Of a stretch of 64,000 nucleotides of DNA, positions 50,218-59,167 are shown one piece after another. This DNA comes from Paenibacillus mangrovi (GTDB lineage: Bacteria > Bacillota > Bacilli > Paenibacillales > Paenibacillaceae), in contig NZ_JALIRP010000002.1 of assembly GCF_022898935.1 (NCBI RefSeq), positions 186,001 through 250,000 on the forward strand, written 5' to 3'. Position numbers and translations under genes: made by a program. Position 1 is the stretch's first letter, and every line of letters starts with the position of its first letter. Below the pieces are notes generated by a model. It was not told the DNA's origin. It did not search any database and saw only the letters and a list, made by a program, of their open reading frames with translations.

Positions 50218-51594
50218 TTAGGAGAATCTTTGGAGTCTGGCAATATAAAAACCATCGCTGTGATAATCCTGCGGCAGAATCTGAACGCCTACCCCCTCCG
50301 TCTTGGAATGCAGCTTACTCCATTCCTCGCCGGCATCCTCCGGAAGTCCAAATCCGGGATGTGTCTTCAGAAAATGCTGTACCGTTCCTTCATTCTCTTC
50401 TGAGTCGATGGTGCAGGTGCTGTATACCAGAATCCCGCCGACACGAAGCAGCGAAGAAACAGAATCCAGCAGCTCACGCTGGAGACTGGCAATTTCGCCG
50501 ATATCCCCGGCTGTTTTCGTCCATTTCAAGTCGGGCTTGCGCCGGATGACGCCAAGACCCGAACAGGGAGCATCAAGCAAAATCCGGTCGAATGAACCCG
50601 CAGGATACTTTTGAACCAGTTCCAGCGCGTTCCCCGTCACGGTATGGATGGTATCGAGACCCAATCTTTCGGCCTGCTCGCCGATTAGCTTCCGCTTATG
50701 CTCATGCAGATCATTAGCGATGATCTCGCCCTGATCCTTCATAAGCTCCGCTATATGGGCCGTTTTGCCGCCCGGAGCAGCGCAGCAGTCCAGTATCTTC
50801 ATGCCGGACGCCGGTCCGACGGCGCCTGCTACCAGCATGGAGCTCTCATCCTGTACCGAAATTTGCCCGTCACGGTACCAGTCCGATAGAGCCATATTGC
50901 CTCCGCTCAGCACCAGAATTCCCTCCGGCGAAAGTGAGGAAGGAACAGCATCGAGCCCTGCTTCTTTCATTTCGGCCAGCATCTCATCCCGGCTGATCAT
51001 TGTCGTGTTGACCCGGACGCTGACAGCAGGTGGCTCATTATTCGCCCGGCAGATCGCTTCTGCAACTGCTTCATCATATTGGCTGATCCAGCGTTCCACA
51101 AGCCACAGCGGATGGGAATGCTCAAGCGCAATCCGCTTAGCAGGCGAAAGATCCTCCGGAAGTACAAGCTGCTCCCGGTTTCTCAGTATGTTCCGCAGCA
51201 CTCCATTGACCATTCCAGATATTCCTTGATGTCCCCGGCGCTTTGCCAGATTAACCGCCTCGTTGACGACGGCATGTGGAGGAATCCGGTCCAGGTACAT
51301 CATTTGATACAAGCTGAGCCGCAGCAAACTCCGCACCCATGGCTGCAGCTTATTCAGTCCTTTGGCTACAAAACGTTCCAGAAAATAATCCAGTGTGTTA
51401 AGTCTGGCGACCGTGCCGTATACCAGCTCAGTCGCAAGCCCCGTATCTTCTCTGGACAGGGAAGCCCGCTGCAAAGCAGAATTCAGCTGCAAGTTGCTAT
51501 AGGCTCCTTCCTGTTCAACCCGTGTCAAAACATCCATGGCAAGTTCACGGGCCGATACCCGTGTCTTGCCGCCTTGACGGTTACCTCCGCTCAC
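50218..51594 (-). CDS. rsmB: 16S rRNA (cytosine967-C5)-methyltransferase RsmB
   Basis: The protein is 458 residues. An N-terminal NusB-like domain (about 1-140) is followed by the methyltransferase with LDCCAAPGGKTAHIAEL, the conserved LDAPCSGLGVIRR and the catalytic cysteine in YSTCTIDSEEN. The GTG start overlaps the fmt stop by 4 nt. Confidence 0.96.
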   Translation of the reverse strand: MSGGNRQGGKTRVSARELAMDVLTRVEQEGAYSNLQLNSALQRASLSREDTGLATELVYGTVARLNTLDYFLERFVAKGLNKLQPWVRSLLRLSLYQMMYLDRIPPHAVVNEAVNLAKRRGHQGISGMVNGVLRNILRNREQLVLPEDLSPAKRIALEHSHPLWLVERWISQYDEAVAEAICRANNEPPAVSVRVNTTMISRDEMLAEMKEAGLDAVPSSLSPEGILVLSGGNMALSDWYRDGQISVQDESSMLVAGAVGPASGMKILDCCAAPGGKTAHIAELMKDQGEIIANDLHEHKRKLIGEQAERLGLDTIHTVTGNALELVQKYPAGSFDRILLDAPCSGLGVIRRKPDLKWTKTAGDIGEIASLQRELLDSVSSLLRVGGILVYSTCTIDSEENEGTVQHFLKTHPGFGLPEDAGEEWSKLHSKTEGVGVQILPQDYHSDGFYIARLQRFS

Positions 51595-52523
51595 TCCAGC
51601 ACCATCCCTGCATGCATCGTGTTTCCACGGCCGAATTCAGCCGCTTCCATCTGCTTTTTGCCGCTTGGCTGAACACGGGTCAGCCAAATTGAAGTGTCAC
51701 CCGTTTTGACTTCAATTCCCTGGTCTGTAAGCTGAAGTACCGTTCCCGGTGCAGCTTCCTTGGAAGCTTTGTCCGATTTGCGAGTGGACCAGACCTTAAA
51801 CACCTCATCATTCCAGAGAGCAAAGGCACCCGAAAATGGCACCAGACCCCGGACTTGGTTATAAATATCACGGGTTGACGCGTTCCAATCGATCTTTTCA
51901 TCTTCACGCTTTAAGTTTGGCGAATAGGTGGCCTGCTGCTCGTCCTGCACCTCGGCCTCAAGCCGTCCGGATGCAAGGCGCGGCATTTGCTCTTTGAGCA
52001 GCGCAGCTCCGGCAATGCTGAGCTTTTCGAACATCGTGCCGGAGGTGTCCTCTTCATCAATCGCTACCTTGACCTTGGCGATCATGTCTCCGGTATCCAG
52101 CCCTTCAGCCATATACATCAGCGTGACTCCCGTCTCGCTCTCCCCATTGATGATGCAGCGTTGAATCGGTGCGCCGCCTCTGTATTTTGGAAGGAGAGAA
52201 CCATGAACATTTACACAGCCGTTAGCAGGCAATTCCAGGAGTGCCTTTGGAACGATCTGACCGTATGCAGCGGTCACGATCAAATCCGGCTTATAGGCTG
52301 CGATCTCCGCTACAGCTTCGGGACTGCGCATGCGCTGCGGTTGAAGAACGGGGATTCCATGCTCCAGAGCGACCTCTTTGACCGGAGTTGGCATCAATAT
52401 TTTTTTGCGTCCCTGAGGCCGGTCTGGCTGGGTTACGACCGCAACGACATTGTACCCTTCATCCAGAAGCATCCGCAGACTGGGGACAGCGAAAGCCGGT
52501 GTCCCCATGAATACGATATTCAT
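51591..52523 (-). CDS. fmt: Methionyl-tRNA formyltransferase
   Basis: The protein is 310 residues. The N-terminal Rossmann domain has the catalytic Asn/His/Asp region (CVNVHGSLLPKYRGGAPIQ and TGVTLMYMAEGLDTGDM). The C-terminal OB domain binds tRNA. It formylates initiator Met-tRNA. It starts 6 bp after def. Confidence 0.97.
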   Translation of the reverse strand: MNIVFMGTPAFAVPSLRMLLDEGYNVVAVVTQPDRPQGRKKILMPTPVKEVALEHGIPVLQPQRMRSPEAVAEIAAYKPDLIVTAAYGQIVPKALLELPANGCVNVHGSLLPKYRGGAPIQRCIINGESETGVTLMYMAEGLDTGDMIAKVKVAIDEEDTSGTMFEKLSIAGAALLKEQMPRLASGRLEAEVQDEQQATYSPNLKREDEKIDWNASTRDIYNQVRGLVPFSGAFALWNDEVFKVWSTRKSDKASKEAAPGTVLQLTDQGIEVKTGDTSIWLTRVQPSGKKQMEAAEFGRGNTMHAGMVLE

Positions 52524-52529
52524 GAAGCA

Positions 52530-53012
52530 TTACTCCCTTCCGGAACGTTCAGGCACGTAATCGTATACTTTTTCGGCAATGTCGGTAAACAGAACGCCAT
52601 CCAGATGATCGATCTCGTGCTGGAAGCAGCGGGACAACAGGCCGGTACCTGTAATGGTAACCTCTTTGCCGTTTTCATCCAGTCCCTTCACGGTAACCTT
52701 CTCTGCGCGGCGCACATCCCCATTGATTCCAGGAATACTGAGGCAGCCTTCAGGTCCGAACTGTTCCCCTTCCTTCTCAACGATTACCGGATTCACAAGT
52801 TTGATCAAGCCGTGATCGTCACCCACGTCCACAACGATCAGACGTTTCAGGATTCCGACCTGCGGAGCGGCAAGGCCGACGCCTTCCGCATCGTACATAG
52901 TTTCAGCCATGTCACTCAGCAGTTTCTTAACGTTGGGGGTAATCTCTTTTACTTCTTTTGCTGTTTTATGCAGTACTGCATCAGGTTCTTTTACGATAAT
53001 GCGGATTGCCAT
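52530..53012 (-). CDS. def: Peptide deformylase
   Basis: The protein is 160 residues from MAIRII at 53012, which follows AAGGTG. Metal ligands and catalytic Glu are seen as GVGLAAPQVG, EGCLSIPG (Cys) and QHEIDHLDG (HExxH). It removes formyl groups from new proteins, working in sequence with fmt, its downstream neighbour. Confidence 0.97.
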   Translation of the reverse strand: MAIRIIVKEPDAVLHKTAKEVKEITPNVKKLLSDMAETMYDAEGVGLAAPQVGILKRLIVVDVGDDHGLIKLVNPVIVEKEGEQFGPEGCLSIPGINGDVRRAEKVTVKGLDENGKEVTITGTGLLSRCFQHEIDHLDGVLFTDIAEKVYDYVPERSGRE

Positions 53013-53102
53013 GATGACACCTTCCTTATGGGTATTCATGTCAGGATTCCTACTTAATCCTCATGTATTTGGTTACTCCTTAGTTCATTTCATATGACGG
53101 GA

Positions 53103-55652
53103 TTACATAAGCATTTGCGGATCCACATCAATACTGATCTGAAGCTTTTGATTATGTGCCGTATCCTCAAGCTGTTCGGCCGCTTCCCGCACCAGCCCGA
53201 CGGCATCGATATTCCCACGCCATTTTACCATACATTGAAATCTGTATCTATTTTTTATCCGGGGAATGGGCGAAGCGACCGGTCCAAGAACGTCAAATGC
53301 GTCGGTCATAAGCCGGTCCAGGCTGCCAAACCAGCCGCGTTGTCTTGCTTTTCCTTGTAGCACGGACACCATATTTTCAGCCATGCGTACCAGCAGGGGA
53401 AGCTGCTCATGGGTCAGCGTGATCAGAATCAGACGACAGTAAGGCGGATAATGAAGATTGCGGCGATGCTTCAGCTCGTCCCGGACGAACGAATGATAAT
53501 CATGCCCGCTGGCATGGATGATCGAATAGTGATCCGGCGTGTAGGATTGGATCATGACCTCTCCCGGAAGCTGATGGCGTCCCGCACGCCCGGCGACCTG
53601 CGTCAAGAGCTGGAAGGTTTTCTCGCCTGCGCGAAAATCCGGCAGATTGAGGGCGGAATCGGCGGTAATGACACCAACGAGCGTCACGTCTGGGAAATCC
53701 AGTCCCTTCGCAACCATTTGCGTGCCGAGCAGCACATCCGCTTTCTTGTCGCGGAACTGCTTGAGCAGCTTTTCATGCGATCCTTTTTCCGTGGTTGTGT
53801 CCACATCCATACGAATGACACGGATGCCAGGAAATAGCTTGGCGAGCTCTTCTTCCACACGCTGCGTGCCTGTTCCGAAATACCGGATATGCTCGCTGCC
53901 GCAGTCCGGACATATGGATGGCGCCGGCTCGGCATAACCACAGTAGTGGCAGCGAAGATTATTCGATTTTTGATGATAAGTCAAGGAAATGTCGCATTCC
54001 GGACAGCCTGCCACGTAGCCGCAGCTCCGGCACATGACAAAGGTGGAGTATCCCCGCCGGTTCAAGAGCAGCACAATCTGCTCCTGCCGTTCCAGCCTAA
54101 CCTGAATCGCTTGATGCAGTGAGCGGCTGAACATGGAACGGTTGCCTTCCTTCAGCTCCTCCCGCATATCGATGATCTGTACGGCCGGAAGTTCGTTACC
54201 GAGTGCCCGGTGCTTCATTTCCAGCAGCATCGGCGCAAAGTCGTCATCCGATTGTGAACGGGCTGCATGATAACTCTCCAATGAAGGCGTCGCCGAGCCC
54301 AAAATAACGGCAGCCCCATGCTGCTGCGCCCGTTTGACCGTCACATCCCTCGCATGATATTTGGGACTTTCCTCCTGTTTGTAGGAGGTTTCATGCTCTT
54401 CATCCATGATGATGAGTCCGATCTGTTCGAACGGCGCATACACCGCGGAACGCGCACCGATCGCTACCTTCACTTTGCCTTCGCGGATCTTCCGCCACTC
54501 ATCATAGCGTTCTCCGCCTGATAAACGGCTGTGCATAACGGCAACCTGGTCCCCGAAACGGCCCTTAAACCGTTCCACCATCTGCGGCGTCAGCGAAATT
54601 TCCGGAACGAGAACAATGGCTTGACGCCCCTGCTCGATGCAGTGCTGGATGGTTTGTAGATAGATTTCCGTTTTGCCGCTGCCCGTTACGCCATGGAGAA
54701 GAAATGTGCCATGACGGTGGGCATCCAGTGTATCCCGAATACGATCGTAAGCCAGCTGCTGCTCATCATTCAACTGTAGCGGGGTCGAAGCCTTAAATCG
54801 GCGTCCCCTATACGGATCACGGAACACTTCCACATCCTCGACCTTGATCAATCCCTTGTCCGCAAGCCCCTTGACGGTAGCAGCCGACACCTGAAGCGAG
54901 GTCAGAATTTCTTTTAACGGTAGTGGCAGCAAATCCTTCATTTCGAGAATAAAATGCAGCACTTCCCTCTGACGCTGAGCCTTGGCTGGAAAATCATCAA
55001 GCGCCGCGATCACTTCATCTGCATCCACAGCCAAATCAACGGCCTTGAGCGTTTTCTTCTGGAGCTTGTCTTTAATGGACTGATTCTCCTGAAGTACTCC
55101 TGTACGAAGTAGGGACTTGATCGTATCTGCACTGTCCGGAAAAATACGGCTCAGCTGCTGGGCCGGGACTTCCCCTTTTTGCCTGACATATGCCATAATC
55201 GTTTGGGCTTCCTCCGTCGGCTCCCAAGGAATCCGTACCAGCGCTCCTGCGTATTCATCTTCTTCCTGCGTAGATTCCGATCCCTCGCCAAGCGAGATAT
55301 ACCGTTCAGCCTTTCCTTTCAAGGCAGTCGGAACCATCACTTGAAGGGCCGTAATATAGCGGCAAGCATATTTTAGGCTCATCCACTCAGCCAATTTGAC
55401 CAGCTCGGACGATAAAGGTGGAACAACGTCCAGCACTTCCTGTATCGCCTTCAGACGCATGCCGCCGGGGGAAGGCTCATCTTGCAGCCCTACCACAAAT
55501 CCTTGAACGGTTCTATGACCGAAAGGAACTCCGACCCTGCTGCCTATCTCGACCCATGCTCGCATGGATTCTGGGATAAGATAATCAAATGGACGGTCGG
55601 TATCCTTCACGGGAACATCGACGATGACTTTGGCCACTTGCGGCAGTACCAT
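53103..55652 (-). CDS. priA: Primosomal replication restart helicase PriA
   Basis: The protein is 849 residues. An N-terminal DNA-binding domain precedes the helicase with Walker A GVTGSGKTEIYL, the DEEH box IIMDEEHETSYKQ and a zinc-binding insert (CRSCGYVAGCPECD, CHYCGYAEPAPSICPDCG). It restarts replication at collapsed forks. The ATG at 55652 overlaps the coaBC stop by one base (TGATG). Confidence 0.96.
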   Translation of the reverse strand: MVLPQVAKVIVDVPVKDTDRPFDYLIPESMRAWVEIGSRVGVPFGHRTVQGFVVGLQDEPSPGGMRLKAIQEVLDVVPPLSSELVKLAEWMSLKYACRYITALQVMVPTALKGKAERYISLGEGSESTQEEDEYAGALVRIPWEPTEEAQTIMAYVRQKGEVPAQQLSRIFPDSADTIKSLLRTGVLQENQSIKDKLQKKTLKAVDLAVDADEVIAALDDFPAKAQRQREVLHFILEMKDLLPLPLKEILTSLQVSAATVKGLADKGLIKVEDVEVFRDPYRGRRFKASTPLQLNDEQQLAYDRIRDTLDAHRHGTFLLHGVTGSGKTEIYLQTIQHCIEQGRQAIVLVPEISLTPQMVERFKGRFGDQVAVMHSRLSGGERYDEWRKIREGKVKVAIGARSAVYAPFEQIGLIIMDEEHETSYKQEESPKYHARDVTVKRAQQHGAAVILGSATPSLESYHAARSQSDDDFAPMLLEMKHRALGNELPAVQIIDMREELKEGNRSMFSRSLHQAIQVRLERQEQIVLLLNRRGYSTFVMCRSCGYVAGCPECDISLTYHQKSNNLRCHYCGYAEPAPSICPDCGSEHIRYFGTGTQRVEEELAKLFPGIRVIRMDVDTTTEKGSHEKLLKQFRDKKADVLLGTQMVAKGLDFPDVTLVGVITADSALNLPDFRAGEKTFQLLTQVAGRAGRHQLPGEVMIQSYTPDHYSIIHASGHDYHSFVRDELKHRRNLHYPPYCRLILITLTHEQLPLLVRMAENMVSVLQGKARQRGWFGSLDRLMTDAFDVLGPVASPIPRIKNRYRFQCMVKWRGNIDAVGLVREAAEQLEDTAHNQKLQISIDVDPQMLM

Positions 55653-56872
55653 CAATTTACCGCTCCGTTCATGCGTTCCGCTGCGATGGTCAGCAGCCTC
55701 CGCGCGACTTCATCTTTGGACATGACAGGCATCTGCTCCACAAGACCCTTTGCGTCATACACCTGTACAATATTGGTATCCGAACGGAAGCCTGCTCCCT
55801 CGGCTGTCACATCATTGGCGACAATCAGGTCGCAATTTTTGCGAACCAGCTTATCCTTAGCGTAAACTTCCACATCATGAGTCTCGGCAGCAAAACCGAT
55901 CAGGAACTGGTTCGTTTTGTTTTTTCCGAGCTGCTCCAGGATATCCACCGTTTTGACGAGGTCAAGCGTCATCATATCGCCTTTCTTCTTGATCTTGCTG
56001 CTCGAGGTTTCGGCTGGACGGTAATCCGCTACTGCCGCTGCCTTGATAACCAGATCGCAGTCCTGCCAATGCTTCAGCACAGCCTGGTACATATCATCCG
56101 CAGATTGTACCGCCTCAGCATCGATCCCAGCCGGTGGAGCCGTATCGGTATGACCATGGATCAGGTACACCGCTGCGCCCATCTCTCGTGCAGCTTTGGC
56201 AATGGCAAAGCCCATTTTACCGGAGGAATCATTCGTAATATATCGCACAGGGTCGATCCGCTCGATGGTGCCCCCTGATGTGACCACAACTTTTTTCCCC
56301 TGCAAAAGCCCTGGTTTCACTTGTTCTTTGTCTGCAAAATAGCGTTCCACCACGGCCACAATGCTTTCAGGCTCTTCCATGCGTCCTTTGCCGACATAGC
56401 CGCAGGCCAGCAGTCCTTCGCCAGGCTCGATCATCATCACGCCACGCTGCTCCAATATTCTCATATTTTCCTGAACCGCTGGATGCCCATACATATGTAC
56501 ATTCATGGCTGGGGCAACCATAACCGGTGCCATCGTCGCGAGTAGTGTGGTGGACAGCATGTCATCAGCCAGGCCGTGGGCCATTTTGCCGATCATATTG
56601 GCTGTCGCCGGAGCGATCAGCACCAAATCAGCTGCATCTGCCAGACGGATATGGGAGACCACAGACGGATCTCTTTCATCAAAAGTGTCGCTGAACACCG
56701 CATTCTTGGACAGGCTTTGCAGCGTCAGCTCCGTAATGAACTGCTTGGCTGAGGACGTCATAATGACGTGTACATCCGCCCCTTTTTGGGTCAATTTACT
56801 GCAGAGACTGGCCGCTTTATATGCCGCAATCCCTCCGGTAACGCCAAGCACAATCGTTTTGCCGCTTAACAT
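55652..56872 (-). CDS. coaBC: Bifunctional phosphopantothenoylcysteine decarboxylase / phosphopantothenate-cysteine ligase
   Basis: This 406-residue fusion has CoaC at the N-terminus (LGVTGGIAAYKAA, the His in DPSVVSHIRLAD and PAMNVHMYGHP) and CoaB at the C-terminus (VVVTSGGTIERIDPVRYITN, KIKKKGD). It joins cysteine to phosphopantothenate and then decarboxylates it on the way to CoA. The start at 56872 follows AGAGGGG. A terminator hairpin ends about 30 nt before it. Confidence 0.96.
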   Translation of the reverse strand: MLSGKTIVLGVTGGIAAYKAASLCSKLTQKGADVHVIMTSSAKQFITELTLQSLSKNAVFSDTFDERDPSVVSHIRLADAADLVLIAPATANMIGKMAHGLADDMLSTTLLATMAPVMVAPAMNVHMYGHPAVQENMRILEQRGVMMIEPGEGLLACGYVGKGRMEEPESIVAVVERYFADKEQVKPGLLQGKKVVVTSGGTIERIDPVRYITNDSSGKMGFAIAKAAREMGAAVYLIHGHTDTAPPAGIDAEAVQSADDMYQAVLKHWQDCDLVIKAAAVADYRPAETSSSKIKKKGDMMTLDLVKTVDILEQLGKNKTNQFLIGFAAETHDVEVYAKDKLVRKNCDLIVANDVTAEGAGFRSDTNIVQVYDAKGLVEQMPVMSKDEVARRLLTIAAERMNGAVN

Positions 56873-56981
56873 CGAAATCCCCTCTTTCACCCAGAAATAG
56901 AGAAAAAAATACAACCTTGCGGTTGTATTCGTTATAGCGTCTATTGACGCTTAGACAAGAAGCAGACCGGCATGGACCCAT
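56817..56981 (-). other. Possible leader ORF overlapping the coaBC start
   Basis: An ATG at 56981 has an excellent AGGAGGAGG site (56996-56988). Its frame (54 codons, begins MGPCRSASCL) runs through the terminator hairpin and ends inside coaBC. A second ATG at 56973 encodes MPVCFLSKRQ, 10 residues, ending at 56941. Translation of either could change folding of the attenuator. It is a candidate only. Confidence 0.35.
56903..56951 (-). terminator. Terminator/attenuator directly before coaBC
   Basis: On the minus strand AATACAACC (56929-56921) and GGTTGTATT (56916-56908) form a 9-bp stem capped by a GCAA tetraloop, followed by seven T's. A preceding small hairpin AGCGTC/GACGCT occupies 56951-56936. 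There is no space for a promoter between it and coaBC, so read-through must be controlled. Confidence 0.75.
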
Positions 56982-57050
56982 GCTCGCCTCCTCCTGCGAT
57001 TATAGAATGGTTCAGCACCGCTGAAGCCTTATGATCCTATAATCCGTTAA

Positions 57051-57278
57051 TTAACGCTTCTTGATTTCGTCTTTCTCCGATGCAGGTTCAGAAACGATTA
57101 GAATAAGATCACCGTAGATTTCCTCAAGAGCCACACCCACGAATTTATGTGATTTCGGATGTTTGAGTACGGTTTTCTCTCCTTCACGCAGCTGTCTGGC
57201 ACGTCTTGAAGCAGCGACCACCAGCGAATATTTGCTGTCGACTTTATTCATCATTTCATCAATCGAAGGATACAACAT
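57051..57278 (-). CDS. rpoZ: RNA polymerase omega subunit
   Basis: This 75-residue protein matches omega: [32 protein letters not shown] and [13 protein letters not shown]. It stabilises the beta-prime subunit. It sits 45 bp after gmk, the usual pairing. Confidence 0.95.
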   Translation of the reverse strand: MLYPSIDEMMNKVDSKYSLVVAASRRARQLREGEKTVLKHPKSHKFVGVALEEIYGDLILIVSEPASEKDEIKKR

Positions 57279-57323
57279 GTTACTGCCACCTCTTCTTATT
57301 CTAAAGTCTAAAAAAATCTCGTT

Positions 57324-57896
57324 CTATCGTTTCACCTTACAATGTTCGGCTACAATAATAGATTCTATTCGTTTACACGCGCAATCAATCTCGTCATTAA
57401 CGACACCGTAGTCATAATGCTCCATCAGACTGATTTCATCGACTGCAACCGACATACGGTGATCGATCGTTGCCTGATTTTCCGTACCGCGTCCTTGGAT
57501 ACGGTCCTTCAGCTCATCAAGTGATGGCGGCAGCAGGAAAATAAAGACTCCGCCAGGGAACTTTTCCTTTACCTGAAGCGCTCCCTGCACCTCAATTTCC
57601 AAAATAATATCCTTGCCGCTTTCGAGCGTCTTCTCCACGAAGTCACGCGGTGTTCCGTAATAGTTCCCCACGTATTCCGCATGCTCCAAAAGCTGATCGT
57701 TCTGAATCATATCCAGAAACTGCTCGCGGGTCTTGAAGAAATAATTCACTCCATCTTCCTCGCCAAGCCTTGGACTCCGCGTCGTCGCAGACACAGAATA
57801 CACGAGCTCCGAAAGTTTCCCTCTGAGTGCAGTACAGACGGTTCCTTTTCCGACCCCTGAAGGTCCGGACAATACAAACAATATTCCTTTTGACAT
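57324..57896 (-). CDS. gmk: Guanylate kinase
   Basis: This 190-residue kinase has the P-loop [32 protein letters not shown] for GMP and a lid region ([14 protein letters not shown]). It phosphorylates GMP to GDP. The start at 57896 follows GGGGAG; a longer frame overlaps remA and lacks such a site. Confidence 0.97.
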   Translation of the reverse strand: MSKGILFVLSGPSGVGKGTVCTALRGKLSELVYSVSATTRSPRLGEEDGVNYFFKTREQFLDMIQNDQLLEHAEYVGNYYGTPRDFVEKTLESGKDIILEIEVQGALQVKEKFPGGVFIFLLPPSLDELKDRIQGRGTENQATIDHRMSVAVDEISLMEHYDYGVVNDEIDCACKRIESIIVAEHCKVKR

Positions 57897-57912
57897 ATTA
57901 CTCCCCAACTCG

Positions 57913-58173
57913 TTATTCGTCATTATCGTCGTCTTTACTCGACAGACGGTGGGCTACCGTTTCCGGCTGCACCGCGGACAAGATGACATGATCGCTATCT
58001 GTAATGATCACGGCACGCGTCCGGCGTCCGTAGGTCGCATCGATCAGCATATGACGGTCTCTTGCTTCTTGAATGATTCGTTTAATGGGTGCTGATTCGG
58101 GGCTTACAATGGAAATGATTCGGTTAGCCGATACAATATTTCCGAAGCCGATGTTAATGAGTTTGATTGCCAT
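57913..58173 (-). CDS. remA: Extracellular matrix regulator RemA (DUF370)
   Basis: The protein is 86 residues from [12 protein letters not shown] at 58173. It carries the conserved [11 protein letters not shown] and [11 protein letters not shown] stretches. RemA is a DNA-binding activator of biofilm-matrix genes in B. subtilis. Its presence in the gmk-rpoZ run is conserved. It could act on the polysaccharide cluster in this window, but no site was identified. Confidence 0.94.
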   Translation of the reverse strand: MAIKLINIGFGNIVSANRIISIVSPESAPIKRIIQEARDRHMLIDATYGRRTRAVIITDSDHVILSAVQPETVAHRLSSKDDDNDE

Positions 58174-58232
58174 AACCAGGTTTATCCCCCTATACATTTG
58201 ACTCTCGTCTGTTTTCTGTCGAAATTGCCGAT

Positions 58233-59129
58233 TTATTCTATATTGGCCAATTGTTCGCGAATTTTTTCCAGTTCCGCCTTCATTTCGACAACACGGTTTA
58301 CCAGAGTCAGATGATTGGCCTTCGATCCAATCGTATTGACTTCCCTGTTCATTTCCTGAATCAGAAAATCCAGCTTTCTTCCGACCGGTTCATCCGCACG
58401 CAGCAATCCCTTGCACTGCTCAAAATGGCTCTGCAGCCGTATCAGTTCTTCATCAATGTTGGAACGGTCTGCGAAAATAGCAATTTCCATGCCAAATTTA
58501 TGTTCATCAAAGGTAAACGAACCGTCATTAAGATCAGACAGCCTTTGTTTGAGCTTATTACGGTAGTCCTCGACTACTGTTGGTGCCAGCTGCAGCATCT
58601 CACCGTGCAGAACCTGAAGCTTGCTTAAACGCTGCTCTACGTCCGTAGCCAGATGCTTTCCTTCCAGGCTTCGCATGGCTGTAAGTCCTTCCAGCGCCTT
58701 ACGAAGGCCGCTTTCCAGAACAGTTCCCCATTCATCCAAATCGGATTCACTCGGTAAAGAGCTATGCTCGGGGGCGATCCAAACGCCGGGAAGAGACAAC
58801 AAATCCTTCACAGTCAGCTCGCCATCAAGACCATGCTTCTGCGAAAGATGCTGCGCCGCCTGCAAATACGTTTGTACGGCTCGCTCATTGAGCATGGCTT
58901 GTGGAGCATGCTCATCGCTCTCTTCCTTGTTAACGTAAACGTCAACCCGACCACGCTTCACATACTGCTGCACCGTTCTCCGCAAAGTGTCCTCGAAGCA
59001 TGTCCACTCACGCGGTAGACGAAGCACAACTTCGCAGTATCGGTGATTGACGGACTTCACTTCAAATACTACTTTATACCCTCCGTGCTGGAGGGCTGAT
59101 TGACCGTAACCGGTCATGCTAAAAGACAT
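58233..59129 (-). CDS. yloC: YicC/YloC-family endoribonuclease
   Basis: The protein is 298 residues from [13 protein letters not shown], chosen as the family's conserved start; the frame continues 27 codons upstream into poor sequence. It contains [15 protein letters not shown] and the C-terminal [22 protein letters not shown]. It lies immediately before remA, as in Bacillus. Relatives cut RNA. Confidence 0.93.
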   Translation of the reverse strand: MSFSMTGYGQSALQHGGYKVVFEVKSVNHRYCEVVLRLPREWTCFEDTLRRTVQQYVKRGRVDVYVNKEESDEHAPQAMLNERAVQTYLQAAQHLSQKHGLDGELTVKDLLSLPGVWIAPEHSSLPSESDLDEWGTVLESGLRKALEGLTAMRSLEGKHLATDVEQRLSKLQVLHGEMLQLAPTVVEDYRNKLKQRLSDLNDGSFTFDEHKFGMEIAIFADRSNIDEELIRLQSHFEQCKGLLRADEPVGRKLDFLIQEMNREVNTIGSKANHLTLVNRVVEMKAELEKIREQLANIE

Positions 59130-59167
59130 CGGCACCACATCCATTACACTATTGTAATTGATTACGA

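Noticed and set aside
49007-53057. Long plus-strand frames (about 370 and 356 codons) over rlmN and fmt/def
   Set aside because: Both are antisense to well-supported genes and have shadow-like composition.
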